Part shown: one piece after another, positions 53,756 through 63,540 of the stretch | Position numbering within the stretch: position 1 is the stretch's first letter | How the letters are laid out: every line of letters starts with the position of its first letter | Assembly: GCF_900637515.1 (NCBI RefSeq) | Contig: NZ_LR134375.1 | Location: 827,952-891,951, forward strand | Direction: 5' to 3' | Length of the DNA stretch: 64,000 bases | Origin: Veillonella dispar | GTDB lineage: Bacteria > Bacillota > Negativicutes > Veillonellales > Veillonellaceae | Position numbers and translations under genes: made by a program | The notes under the pieces: generated by a model | Seen by the model: the letters and a program-made list of their open reading frames with translations, nothing else | Told to the model about the DNA's origin: nothing | Database searches by the model: none

Positions 53756-56200
53756 ATGAAAGCAAGTTTACAGTGGATGAACGAATACGTGCCTGTGGAT
53801 ATGAATCGTCCTGCTCAAGAATTGGCCGATGAATTAACACAAGCTGGTATTCCTGTAGAAGATGTCATTGCTATGGATAATGGCATTAAGAAAATTTATA
53901 CTGGTAAAATCGTGGAGATTACAAAACATCCAGATGCAGATAAATTACAAGTATGCCAAGTTGAATGCCTTACAGAAGAAGGTGAACCTGTTACAAAACA
54001 AATCGTAACAGCTGCTACCAATGTTGCAGTAGGCCAAATCGTGCCTGTGGCGTATCATAAATCTCGCTTAGCTGATGGCACAGAGATTAAAAAAGGTAAA
54101 TTGCGCGGTGTAGTTTCTGAAGGCATGTTCTGCTCCGTTGCAGAATTTGGCATTTCTAGTGATTTAGTATTGCCTGAAGAAGCTCAAGGCATTTATATTT
54201 TCCCTGAAAATACACCAATTGGTCTTGATGTAAAAGACGTTTTAGGCTTAAATGATACAGTGTATGAATTTGAATTGACTGCTAACCGAGCAGATTGCTT
54301 CTCCATGGTTGGTTTATCCCGTGAATTCGGTATTATGACAAACCAAAAAGCTTTATTCCCTGTTATCATGGTTAACGAAAATGGCGAGTCTATTGAAGGA
54401 AAAGCATCTGTATCCATTGAAGCGGATGATCTTTGTACTCGTTTTACTGCTCGCGTAGTAACTGATGTTAAGGTTGAGCCATCCCCATTGTGGATACAAA
54501 ACCGTTTGCGTAACAGTGGCATTCGTCCTATCAATAACGTAGTAGACGTTACAAACTATGTTATGTTAGAACTTGGTCAACCTATGCATGCCTATGATTA
54601 TGACCATGTAAAAGGTCATCAATTGGTGGCAAGACGCGCTAAAAATGGTGAAGTTCTTGTTACACTTGATGGTTCTGAACGCGAATTGAATGACTCCATG
54701 CTCATCATTGCCGATACAGAACGTCCAGTAGGTGTAGCTGGTATCATGGGTGGCTTTGATAGTGAAGTGACAAATGAAACGACTACCGTTTTGTTCGAAG
54801 CTGCCGTATTCAATGGTCCATCCATTCGTCGTACATCTAAAGCTCTTGGCATGCGTTCCGAAGCATCTGGTCGTTTCGAACGTGGTGTAAATCATAAATA
54901 CACTGCTTATGCTATCGATAGAGCAGCTCAATTATTACAACAAATCTGTCCTACTTGTAAAGTTGATGTAGGCGTTATCGATGTATATAAAAATCCTGTA
55001 GAACAACATACTGTTACTTTTACAGCAGAACAAATTAACGATTACTTGGGTACAAACATTGAAAAAGACGAAATGGTTCGTATTTTGACTGCCCTTGAGT
55101 TCGTTGTAACTGAAGATGGCGATAAATTGTCTGCTCTCGTTCCAACATGGCGTGGCGACGTAACAGTGATGCCTGATATCGCTGAAGAAGTGGCTCGTAT
55201 TTACAACTATGATAATATTAAGCCTACAATTCCGGTTGCCGTATTATCCTCTGGTGGCATGACACCTAAGAAAGCTCTTACTAAAGAGGTAACTCATGCA
55301 TTGGCTAAATTGGGTATGACTCAAATCATTACATTTAGCTTCATGCATAAAGATGGTCTTACTAACATGATGCTTCCTGAAGTGGATAGCCGTTATACTG
55401 CCATCCCAATCTTGAACCCTATTTCTGAAGAGTTCCCTTATATGCGTACTACATTGGTACCAGCTGTTATTGAAGCAGCTAAACGCAATATTGCGCAACA
55501 AAATAAGGATCTTTGGTTATTTGAAACAGCCAATGTATATGAACCAAAAGCATTGCCTTTAACAGAAGTACCTCATGAACGCCCTATGGCTTGCGGTATC
55601 TTGATGGGCAAGGCAAACCAAGCTGGTTGGAATCAAGCAGAACGCACTACAGATTTCTATGATGTAAAAGGTATTGTAGATGCGTTGTTAGCTGAATTAG
55701 GTGTTACAAGTTATGAAATTAATCGCGGCACTGAGCCATACTTCCACCCAGGTGTAAGTGCTCAATACGTTGTTGATGGTAAAATGATTGCTCAGTATGG
55801 GGAATTACATCCACAAGTGAGCAAAAACTTTGACTTACCTGGCAAAGTATACATGTTTGAAATCGATTTGGAAGCCGTATTATCCTTAACGATTCCAGCA
55901 TTCCGTTATACATCCTTCAGTAAATTCCCAGGCACTAGTCGTGACCTTGCTATCGTAGCACCTGTGTCCGTATCTAGTGGCGAAATTTTATCCATCATCA
56001 AAGAGCATGGTGGAGAATATTTAGAAAATGCATCTATCTTCGACGTTTACGAAGGTGAACATATTGAAGCTGGTTACCGCAGCCTTGCATACAACTTACA
56101 ATTCCGGTCTATGGAAGGTACGTTGAATGATGAGGATATTGATGGTAATATTCAAGCTATTATCGATGCATTAGCAGAAATTAACTGCAAATTACGTTAA
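53756..56200 (+). CDS. pheT: Phenylalanyl-tRNA synthetase beta subunit
   Basis: An 814-residue subunit that forms the alpha2-beta2 enzyme with PheS. Domains in order: a tRNA-binding OB domain (about 40-150, with KHPDADKLQVCQVE), the B3/B4 editing domain (about 210-385, with GIRPINNVVDVTNYVMLELGQ), B5 (about 405-475), a class II-like core, and the FDX-ACB anticodon-binding domain at the end (FSKFPGTSRDLAIVAP). AGGAGG precedes ATG 53756. A terminator follows. Confidence 0.97.
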   Translation: MKASLQWMNEYVPVDMNRPAQELADELTQAGIPVEDVIAMDNGIKKIYTGKIVEITKHPDADKLQVCQVECLTEEGEPVTKQIVTAATNVAVGQIVPVAYHKSRLADGTEIKKGKLRGVVSEGMFCSVAEFGISSDLVLPEEAQGIYIFPENTPIGLDVKDVLGLNDTVYEFELTANRADCFSMVGLSREFGIMTNQKALFPVIMVNENGESIEGKASVSIEADDLCTRFTARVVTDVKVEPSPLWIQNRLRNSGIRPINNVVDVTNYVMLELGQPMHAYDYDHVKGHQLVARRAKNGEVLVTLDGSERELNDSMLIIADTERPVGVAGIMGGFDSEVTNETTTVLFEAAVFNGPSIRRTSKALGMRSEASGRFERGVNHKYTAYAIDRAAQLLQQICPTCKVDVGVIDVYKNPVEQHTVTFTAEQINDYLGTNIEKDEMVRILTALEFVVTEDGDKLSALVPTWRGDVTVMPDIAEEVARIYNYDNIKPTIPVAVLSSGGMTPKKALTKEVTHALAKLGMTQIITFSFMHKDGLTNMMLPEVDSRYTAIPILNPISEEFPYMRTTLVPAVIEAAKRNIAQQNKDLWLFETANVYEPKALPLTEVPHERPMACGILMGKANQAGWNQAERTTDFYDVKGIVDALLAELGVTSYEINRGTEPYFHPGVSAQYVVDGKMIAQYGELHPQVSKNFDLPGKVYMFEIDLEAVLSLTIPAFRYTSFSKFPGTSRDLAIVAPVSVSSGEILSIIKEHGGEYLENASIFDVYEGEHIEAGYRSLAYNLQFRSMEGTLNDEDIDGNIQAIIDALAEINCKLR

Positions 56201-56217
56201 TTTTAAGCAGTATATTG

Positions 56218-56247
56218 AAAGGGTTTACCGTATGGTAAACCCTTTTA
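56218..56247 (+). terminator. Rho-independent terminator after pheT
   Basis: GGGTTTACC (56221-56229) pairs with GGTAAACCC (56234-56242) around a 4-base loop, followed by TTTTAG; the A-run before it also pairs. Confidence 0.9.
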
Positions 56248-56288
56248 GTACTATAGTTATACCTTTAGTTAGGTAGAAAGGATTGTCC

Positions 56289-58712
56289 ATGGAATTATTG
56301 GCTCCTGCCGGTACGATGGAAAACTTTATAGCCGCTTTAGAATCTGGAGCTGATGCCATTTACCTTGGTGGTAAAGGCTTTAATGCCCGTGCTCATGCAG
56401 CAAACTTTGGCATTGAAGAATTGGCGGAGGCTATTCGTTTGGCCCACATTCTAGATGTGTCCGTATATGTAACTGTAAATATCCTCATAGGTGATTCCGA
56501 ATTAACGGCTCTCGAGGCGTATTTAAAGGACTTAGAACGCATTGGTGTGGATGCTATCATCGTTCAAGATTTAGCGGTTGCTAAACTAGCGCAACGTGTG
56601 GCTCCTAAATTGCACTTGCATGGAAGTACGCAAATGACGGCTGCTACGCTAGATGCTGTGCGTTTTTATGAAAGCCTCGGCTTTACCCGTGTTGTATTGG
56701 CCCGTGAATTAAGCCTAGCTGAAATCGAACACATTTGTAAAAACTGTACAGCTGAAATTGAAGTCTTCGTACACGGTGCGTTGTGCGTATGTTATTCTGG
56801 TCAATGCTTAATGAGTTCCTTCATCGGTGGTCGTAGTGGTAACCGTGGTGCTTGCGCACAACCTTGCCGTTTACCTTATGAATTGTTGGATTCTTCAGGT
56901 ACTAGTTTGTTGCCAAAACATGAAGCCTATCTATTAAGTCCAAAGGATCTTAACTATAGTGAGCATATGAATGAACTCGTTGCAGCCGGTGTTACGTCCT
57001 TTAAAGTAGAAGGACGTATGAAAAAGGTTTCCTATGTGCGTCAAGTTATTGGGACCTATCGTCATATTTTAGATACAGCTCATATAGACTCTTCTGATGC
57101 TGATGCATTGGCATCAGGATTTAATCGTGGCTTCTCTACGGATTACTTAACAGACCATGTAGGGAAATCCATGATGACCGTTGTGGCTCCAAATAATCAA
57201 GGGAAATTGATTGGTAAAGCAGAGGTCAAAAAGGGACAAGTTCATTTGTACCTAACAGAACCGATTGAAAAAGGATCACTCTTAAAGGTAATGCAAGCTT
57301 CTGGTAGTATTACGTACTACCAAATTGATCAGAATTGGTCCTTAGTAAATGAAAAGCATTTTGTAGGTAAACCTGATGAAGGCTTTGCAGCAGGACAAGT
57401 ATTCTTAGCATCCACGCCAAAGTCTCAAAAACAACGGGGCTTACAAGACTTTAGTGCTAAATTAGAGGTACATGGGTATCTATCTATTAATACAGACCGA
57501 GAACAGCCTTGTACAGATCTTACCTTTGTATTAAACGACGGTCGTACGGTCACAGTATCTAATGAGTTTGAACCGGTTTATGCTAACAATAAACCGACTA
57601 GTTTAGAGAAGGTTACAGATCAAGTGGGTAGATTAGGTAATACATTGTTTACTCTAGCTTCTATGTCTATTCCAGAAGGTCCATATATGTGGCCTGCTAG
57701 TGTTTTGAATGCATTGCGTCGCGATGCAGTAGAGGCTTTAGAAACTCTGTTAATTACAGATCATGAAAAAGCTTGGGCAGAACTTGCCGTAGAACCTCAA
57801 GATATGTCATCCTTAGTAGCTAAGGATACGATTCAGTATACAGAGCCTATGGTGAGTGTTCGCGTTGATGAATTAGAGGCTGAGAAAGCTGCTATTGAAG
57901 GTGGTGCTAAGAAGATTATCTTCGGTGGTGACCGTTTACAACGCAAGCCTTATGAACTTAGTATTTATGAAAAGGTAGCTACTCTTTGTAAAGATCATAA
58001 TGTGCTTTGTGTATTTGCTACGCCTCGAGTTGTGAAAGACGATGAAGTTGAGGTGTACATGAATACTCTTAAGGCCATAGTTGAGGCTAAACCAGATAGC
58101 ATTTCTATTCACGTGCCACAAGCGTTATTATGGCTTCGTGATTTAGGGTATACAGGTGCTATTGAGGCTGATACAGGGCTTAATATATTTAATGGATCAG
58201 CACTACAAGTATGGCAAGACTTTAATATGAGTAGCATAGCACCATCCTTAGAGTTAACATTGGCACAACTAGTTAACTTGCAAAAATCTACTAAATTGCC
58301 ATTAGAAATTATGGTACATGGGTATACGGAAATGATGATTTCCGAATACTGTGCCATCGCAAGCTTTGTGGGCACTGGTAAAAAGGAAAACTGTCCTATG
58401 CCATGTGTAAGCGAAGACTATGCATTGAAGGACCGTAAAGGGGAAGTGTTCCCACTTCGTACCGATCCTTATTGCCGCATGCACATCATGAATAGTCATG
58501 AAATGGATATGCGTGCCTATGTACCTGAGTTACATCGAAAAGGGCTACATATATTGCGCATCGATGGTCGACATATGGCGCCACATCGTTTGCGTACTAT
58601 CGTAGCAGATTATGTATCCATTCAAAATGGAACAAAAGAGGCTCCGCCTAAGAGTGTAGGTAAAGATGATACACCTATTACAAGGGGCCACTATTTTAGA
58701 GGTATTTTATAA
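56289..58712 (+). CDS. U32 family peptidase (collagenase-like)
   Basis: An 807-residue protein with the U32 fold: MELLAPAGTMENFIAALESGADAIYLGG at the start, LHGSTQMTAATLDAV and the signature EVFVHGALCVCYSGQCLMSS followed by GNRGACAQPCRLPYEL, where the Cys residues may bind a metal cluster. The part from about 380 on corresponds to the long-form U32 (DUF3656-containing) proteins. Long U32 proteins in other bacteria act in rRNA or cofactor hydroxylation rather than proteolysis, so the peptidase name is by family only. ATG 56289 follows AGAAAGGA. Confidence 0.88.
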   Translation: MELLAPAGTMENFIAALESGADAIYLGGKGFNARAHAANFGIEELAEAIRLAHILDVSVYVTVNILIGDSELTALEAYLKDLERIGVDAIIVQDLAVAKLAQRVAPKLHLHGSTQMTAATLDAVRFYESLGFTRVVLARELSLAEIEHICKNCTAEIEVFVHGALCVCYSGQCLMSSFIGGRSGNRGACAQPCRLPYELLDSSGTSLLPKHEAYLLSPKDLNYSEHMNELVAAGVTSFKVEGRMKKVSYVRQVIGTYRHILDTAHIDSSDADALASGFNRGFSTDYLTDHVGKSMMTVVAPNNQGKLIGKAEVKKGQVHLYLTEPIEKGSLLKVMQASGSITYYQIDQNWSLVNEKHFVGKPDEGFAAGQVFLASTPKSQKQRGLQDFSAKLEVHGYLSINTDREQPCTDLTFVLNDGRTVTVSNEFEPVYANNKPTSLEKVTDQVGRLGNTLFTLASMSIPEGPYMWPASVLNALRRDAVEALETLLITDHEKAWAELAVEPQDMSSLVAKDTIQYTEPMVSVRVDELEAEKAAIEGGAKKIIFGGDRLQRKPYELSIYEKVATLCKDHNVLCVFATPRVVKDDEVEVYMNTLKAIVEAKPDSISIHVPQALLWLRDLGYTGAIEADTGLNIFNGSALQVWQDFNMSSIAPSLELTLAQLVNLQKSTKLPLEIMVHGYTEMMISEYCAIASFVGTGKKENCPMPCVSEDYALKDRKGEVFPLRTDPYCRMHIMNSHEMDMRAYVPELHRKGLHILRIDGRHMAPHRLRTIVADYVSIQNGTKEAPPKSVGKDDTPITRGHYFRGIL

Positions 58713-58725
58713 AAGAGGTAGTACA

Positions 58726-61104
58726 TTGTTTAACGAAGATGTATTAGACTTTCACCATATAAAAGAACAATTACAACAACATTGTAGTTCTACCATTGCT
58801 AAAGAATTAGCTATGCATATTGAACCAATGACGGATGCTAAAGCTATTCAAGAGAACCTTGATGAAACAGCAGAAGCCATGCGTTCTTTACAAACTGAGG
58901 TAGAACAACCGTTAGGCGGTACGCGAGATATTCGTGAGTCCTGTAAGAAGAGTCGTAAAGACTTTGTCCTTACGCGTGAAGCATTATGGGATATTTATTT
59001 AACCATTGGTGCTTATAAGCGGATGACAAAGTTCTTTAGAACGAAATATATGGAATATCCTTTGCTATTCTTATGGGTTCAGGATATGCCAAATACAGAT
59101 CGCATTGAAAATCGCTTTAAACGCGTCTTTGATGAAAAAGGGGAATTGCTTGATACAGCATCTCCTAAGTTGGCGAGCCTAAGAAATACGATTATCAAAA
59201 CTCGGGAAAAGATCAAAAATGATATTCAAGCTATCTTACACGACAAGGATAATCAGAAGTATTTCCAAGAAACGATCATTACACAGCGTAACAATCGCTA
59301 CGTAATCCCTGTAAAACAGGAATATCGCCAATATTTTGATGGTCTTATTCACGACCGTTCTGCAACGGGTCAAACACTCTATATTGAACCGATGCGCTTG
59401 GTGAATCTAAATAATGAATTACAAGAGGCTTTGATTGGTGAAGAGCAAGAGGTATTGCGTATTTACCGTGAATTATCAGCCCTTGTAAAACAACATAGTA
59501 ATGATTTGATGGATGCTTGTGAAAAGGTATCCCACATCGAATTTGTATATGGTAAGGCGAGCCTTGCTATTTCTTATAAGGGTGTACCGGCCATCTTGAG
59601 TACTGATAGAACTGTCAATCTCATGAGAGCTCGGCACCCATTAATCCCACCGAATGTGGTAGTGCCTACAAATATTCAATTAGGTACATCGTACCGTATT
59701 TTATTGATTACTGGTTCTAATACAGGTGGTAAAACAGTCTCTCTTAAAACATTAGGGTTATTGAGCTTAATGAACCAATGTGGTCTATTTATCCCTGCAG
59801 ACCACGGCTCAATGTTGCCTATATTCCAAAATATCTTTGCCGATATTGGGGATGAACAAAGTATTGAGGCTAGCCTTAGTACGTTCTCTGCTCATATGAC
59901 ACAAGTTATTTCCATTATTAAACATTGTGGCCCAAATGACTTGGTATTGCTGGATGAGCTTGGATCTGGTACAGATCCAGAGGAAGGTAGTGCTTTAGCT
60001 GTATCTATCCTTGAATTCTTCCGTAAAAAAGGTGCCCTTATGATGGTAAGTACCCATTATAATGAGCTTAAAAACTATGCATACCATACAGAAGGAATCG
60101 AAAACGGCCATGTAGAATTTGATGAGCGTACCTTAAAGCCAACGTATCGACTTCATATTGGTGTAGCAGGTAGTAGCCATGCATTGAGTATTGCGGCCCG
60201 CTTAGGTTTACCAAAAGATATCGTAACGCGCGCGGCAGAGTATAAATCTCAATTTGGTAGCCATGAAATGGAAGAAGTTCTTTCAGATTTGAATGAGCAA
60301 CTTCGTAAGGCATCTGAACGGGAAAGAGCGTTAAAGAAAGAGCTTGATGAAACACGTCGCATGCGTGGTCAATTAGAGAAGGAAAAGAAACAGTTTAACG
60401 AAAAGCGTAAACAAATCTTAGCCAAAGCTCAAGCTGATGCAGAATCTATGAAACGTAGCTTGCGCGTCGAAGGGGAAGCGATTATTAAGCAATTGAAATC
60501 GCAATTCTCTGAAACAAATAAGGATAAGCGTCAATCTGCTATTAATGCTGCACGTAAGGGCATTTCTAATGTACATGTACCAGAAGCCCCAGTAGATGAT
60601 GATCGTAAGTCCTTGACGGCAGATGCTATTAAGGTAGGCCAAGCAGTATATGTTACATCTTTACGCTCATTAGGTACCGTATTAGCTATCAATGGCAATC
60701 GTGTGAATGTAGATATTAATGGACTAACAGCTACTGTAAAGGTTAGCGAATTACAATCTACTACACGTGAAGAAGGAAATAAGCTTGAACGGGAACAAAA
60801 AGCAGCTATGCCTAAGACTAGAAAACGTATGGGTGGCTCTGCCGTACAACGCCAAAAAGAGGTTCGTACTGAAATCAATATTCTTGGACAAACGGTAGAT
60901 GAAGCGACAGTTTCTGTTGGTAGATTTATTGACCAAGCTTTACTTGGTGGTGTTAATCAAGTGCGCATTATTCACGGTAAGGGGACTGGCGCATTACGAG
61001 AAGGTGTACATCAATATTTGCGTACCTTACCTCATGTAGCTCATTTTGAAACGGCAGGCTATGACGAAGGTGGTGCAGGGGCTACGAATGTAGTTTTGAA
61101 ATAA
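58726..61104 (+). CDS. mutS2: MutS2 (Smr-domain ATPase)
   Basis: MutS2 acts in ribosome rescue and suppression of recombination, not in mismatch repair. Domains: N-terminal clamp and lever helices (with DRSATGQTLYIEP near 215), ATPase with Walker A GSNTGGKT at 330-337 and LVLLDELGSGTDPEEGSALA, a long charged coiled coil (about 510-605), a KOW-like part (VGQAVYVTSLRSLGTVLAI) and a C-terminal Smr nuclease-like domain (about 715-790, RIIHGKGTGALREGV). I chose TTG 58726 after AAAAGAGG, giving 793 residues; an earlier frame start would overlap the U32 gene. Confidence 0.94.
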   Translation: MFNEDVLDFHHIKEQLQQHCSSTIAKELAMHIEPMTDAKAIQENLDETAEAMRSLQTEVEQPLGGTRDIRESCKKSRKDFVLTREALWDIYLTIGAYKRMTKFFRTKYMEYPLLFLWVQDMPNTDRIENRFKRVFDEKGELLDTASPKLASLRNTIIKTREKIKNDIQAILHDKDNQKYFQETIITQRNNRYVIPVKQEYRQYFDGLIHDRSATGQTLYIEPMRLVNLNNELQEALIGEEQEVLRIYRELSALVKQHSNDLMDACEKVSHIEFVYGKASLAISYKGVPAILSTDRTVNLMRARHPLIPPNVVVPTNIQLGTSYRILLITGSNTGGKTVSLKTLGLLSLMNQCGLFIPADHGSMLPIFQNIFADIGDEQSIEASLSTFSAHMTQVISIIKHCGPNDLVLLDELGSGTDPEEGSALAVSILEFFRKKGALMMVSTHYNELKNYAYHTEGIENGHVEFDERTLKPTYRLHIGVAGSSHALSIAARLGLPKDIVTRAAEYKSQFGSHEMEEVLSDLNEQLRKASERERALKKELDETRRMRGQLEKEKKQFNEKRKQILAKAQADAESMKRSLRVEGEAIIKQLKSQFSETNKDKRQSAINAARKGISNVHVPEAPVDDDRKSLTADAIKVGQAVYVTSLRSLGTVLAINGNRVNVDINGLTATVKVSELQSTTREEGNKLEREQKAAMPKTRKRMGGSAVQRQKEVRTEINILGQTVDEATVSVGRFIDQALLGGVNQVRIIHGKGTGALREGVHQYLRTLPHVAHFETAGYDEGGAGATNVVLK

Positions 61105-61205
61105 AGCTACACAATAGTGATATAGTTATAGATAATACAGTAAATTATTATCGTATATCAAATTGGTTATGGGGTATAGCCATATACCTATATAGAAATA
61201 GAAGA

Positions 61206-61237
61206 GGTAGTAAGTTCTTAGAACTTACTACCTTTTT
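61206..61237 (+). terminator. Rho-independent terminator after mutS2
   Basis: A perfect 12-bp stem (61206-61217 with 61221-61232), TTA loop, and TTTTT tail, about 100 bp after the mutS2 stop. Confidence 0.92.
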
Positions 61238-61246
61238 ACGTAAAAG

Positions 61247-61276
61247 AAAGGAGCGGAACACATGTTCCGCTCCTTT
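61247..61276 (-). terminator. Terminator of the penicillin-binding protein gene
   Basis: A 14-bp perfect inverted repeat (61247-61260 with 61263-61276). Read on the minus strand it lies 12 bp past the stop and ends in CCTTTCTTTTAC. Confidence 0.85.
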
Positions 61277-61287
61277 AGCGTATGAGA

Positions 61288-63378
61288 TTAACGATCTTTT
61301 TTACTAGACTTTTTACTTTTGGATGAATTAGATTTCTGTTCAGTTGCATCATCTTTTGAGCCACTGTCATCTTTTACAGCTTCATCTTTTGACTTGTCTT
61401 TATCGTCTTTTTTGTCTGCTTTTTCGTCCTTAGCAGCTTCTTTTTTAGGCTGTGCTTTTACAGGATTATAATAACCTTCAGAAACAGCTGATTGAGCGCT
61501 AGCAGGAACGGAGAAGTCAGATGCAGGGGTGTTGGCAAGTGCATTAGCCATGAATTGCCCCCACATAACAGCTGGTGTAGTACCACCTGTAATACCGTGT
61601 AATGTTTCAGAACCGTAGTCGTCACCAATCCAAACGGCAGCTACGAGATCAGGTGTATAACCAATGAACCAAGCATCTTTAGAATCATCTGTTGTACCTG
61701 TTTTACCAGCTGCAGGGCGACCGATTGCTGCATTACCACCAGTACCGCCACTGATAACAGATTCTAGCATGCTAGTAATGATTGCTGCATCTTTTTCATC
61801 TACAACACGTTTTTCTTGAATAGAGTTTTCTTCTACAACTTGACCATTGCGGTCTACAATTTTAACGATTGCCGTAGGTTGAACCTTGATACCACCATTA
61901 GCGAGTACACCATAAGCTTGAACCATTTCAAGAGGTGTTACACCATGAGTTAAACCACCAAGTGCAGTAGACAAGTTATTATCTTGATCTGTAAGAGTAG
62001 TGATACCCATTTCTTTGGCAAGTTTAATAATCTTAGACATGCCTACTTCATCAGCAACTTTTACGGCAGCTACGTTACGAGAATGTTGTAATGCATAGCG
62101 ATATGTAATATTACCTTCGAAGTCATTTTCATAGTTTTTAGGGCTCCAGTTACCAAATGTAACAGGGCTATCATCTACGATAGAACCAGGAGTTTTACCA
62201 GATTGAATAGCTGCTAAATATACAAATGGCTTCATAGTGGAACCTGGTTGACGTTCTGCTTGTGTAGCACGGTTAAATGCATCATCACCGCGGCCACCAA
62301 CCATAGCCATAATGTAACCATTATGAGGGTTCATAGCAACGATAGCACCTTGTGGTTGATGTAAACCATTGCTATCAGTGTAGTAATTAGGCAAGTTTTG
62401 CATTGCTGCTACAGCTGCATTTTGTGCATCCATATCAAGAGTTGTATAAATTTTTAAAACATCTTTATAGATTGCATCGTCGCCATATTTTTCAGAAACT
62501 TGTGCAATAACATAGTTAATGAAGTAAGATGCATTAGATTTTTCATGCGTTTGTTCTTGCTTTGCCACTAAGCCTAAATCTGCTTGACGTGCTTGATCAG
62601 CTTGCTCTTGTGTAATGTAACCGTATTTAACCATTTGGCCTAATACAACAGCTTGACGTTTTTTACTAGCTTCCAAATCATTGAATGGAGAGTAGTAGTT
62701 AGGACTTTGTGGTAAGCCTGCAATGAGTGCTGCTTGAGCTAGCGTTAATTGGCTAGCATCCTTACCAAAGTATACATGAGCTGCAGATTGTACACCGTAT
62801 GCACCTTGGCCAAAGTAAATTTGGTTCATGTACATTTCAAGGATTTCATCCTTAGTGTAATGTTGTTCAATTTTAAGTGCTAGCAATGCTTCAGAAATTT
62901 TACGTTTAAATGTTCTGTCTTGAGATAAGAATGCATTACGCGCTAACTGTTGAGTGATTGTAGAACCACCTTCAGATACGCCACTATGAACAATGTTAAC
63001 CCATACAGCACGCAAGATACCAACAGGGTCGATACCGTGATGGGAATAGAAGCGAGAGTCCTCAGTAGCAACAAAGGCATTTTGTAAATCCTTTGGTACA
63101 TCTTTTAAAGGTACTGGTAATCTATTCTCTGTGGAATGAACCGTTGTGATGAGATTACCATGGACATCGTAAATTTGAGACGATGCAGAAGGACGTACAT
63201 TGGATACATCTGGTAGGTTAGACAGTGTAGCACTGATGAAACCACAGCCACCTCCGGCTACGATGAGTATAAGGAGAAGGGCACAAATCCAAAATAGACG
63301 CTTCGGACTTGTCTTCTTCGGTGTAGCGCCGCTACCATTAGAACGGCGGCTGCTTCTCGCATTTGAGTTATTACTCAT
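61288..63378 (-). CDS. Class A penicillin-binding protein (PBP1A-like)
   Basis: A bifunctional peptidoglycan synthase of 696 residues. A basic cytoplasmic tail is followed by one helix (about 28-52). The GT51 glycosyltransferase has ATEDSRFYSHHG with catalytic Glu106 and GGSTITQQLARN (137-148). The transpeptidase has STMK at 380-383, SRN at 433-435 and KTGT at 559-562, so all catalytic motifs are present. The last 60 or so residues are Lys/Asp/Ser-rich and probably disordered in the periplasm. AGAGGTGA precedes the ATG. Single gene, convergent with mutS2 and divergent from tyrS. Confidence 0.95.
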   Translation of the reverse strand: MSNNSNARSSRRSNGSGATPKKTSPKRLFWICALLLILIVAGGGCGFISATLSNLPDVSNVRPSASSQIYDVHGNLITTVHSTENRLPVPLKDVPKDLQNAFVATEDSRFYSHHGIDPVGILRAVWVNIVHSGVSEGGSTITQQLARNAFLSQDRTFKRKISEALLALKIEQHYTKDEILEMYMNQIYFGQGAYGVQSAAHVYFGKDASQLTLAQAALIAGLPQSPNYYSPFNDLEASKKRQAVVLGQMVKYGYITQEQADQARQADLGLVAKQEQTHEKSNASYFINYVIAQVSEKYGDDAIYKDVLKIYTTLDMDAQNAAVAAMQNLPNYYTDSNGLHQPQGAIVAMNPHNGYIMAMVGGRGDDAFNRATQAERQPGSTMKPFVYLAAIQSGKTPGSIVDDSPVTFGNWSPKNYENDFEGNITYRYALQHSRNVAAVKVADEVGMSKIIKLAKEMGITTLTDQDNNLSTALGGLTHGVTPLEMVQAYGVLANGGIKVQPTAIVKIVDRNGQVVEENSIQEKRVVDEKDAAIITSMLESVISGGTGGNAAIGRPAAGKTGTTDDSKDAWFIGYTPDLVAAVWIGDDYGSETLHGITGGTTPAVMWGQFMANALANTPASDFSVPASAQSAVSEGYYNPVKAQPKKEAAKDEKADKKDDKDKSKDEAVKDDSGSKDDATEQKSNSSKSKKSSKKDR

Positions 63379-63441
63379 AGAGTCACCTCTTTTTTCTTTT
63401 GTTAGTAAATATAACGTAAATTCTATTACGCAGTTATAAAT

Positions 63442-63450
63442 ATTATATCA
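63442..63450 (-). promoter_or_regulatory. Extended -10 promoter of the penicillin-binding protein gene
   Basis: On the minus strand TGATATAAT is read about 65 bp before the start codon, an extended -10; TTGGTT lies 15 bp upstream of the -10 hexamer. Confidence 0.5.
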
Positions 63451-63482
63451 TATATGGCTTAAAACCAATACTATATATATAA

Positions 63483-63511
63483 TTGTGAAAGTTTTTAGAT
63501 AATGGTATACT
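63483..63511 (+). promoter_or_regulatory. Promoter of tyrS
   Basis: TTGTGA (63483-63488), 17-bp spacer, TATACT (63506-63511), with TGG before the -10. The leader to the start codon is only about 23 bases, too short for a T-box. Confidence 0.7.
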
Positions 63512-63540
63512 AAAACAATAGTATTTCGAGGAGGATTATC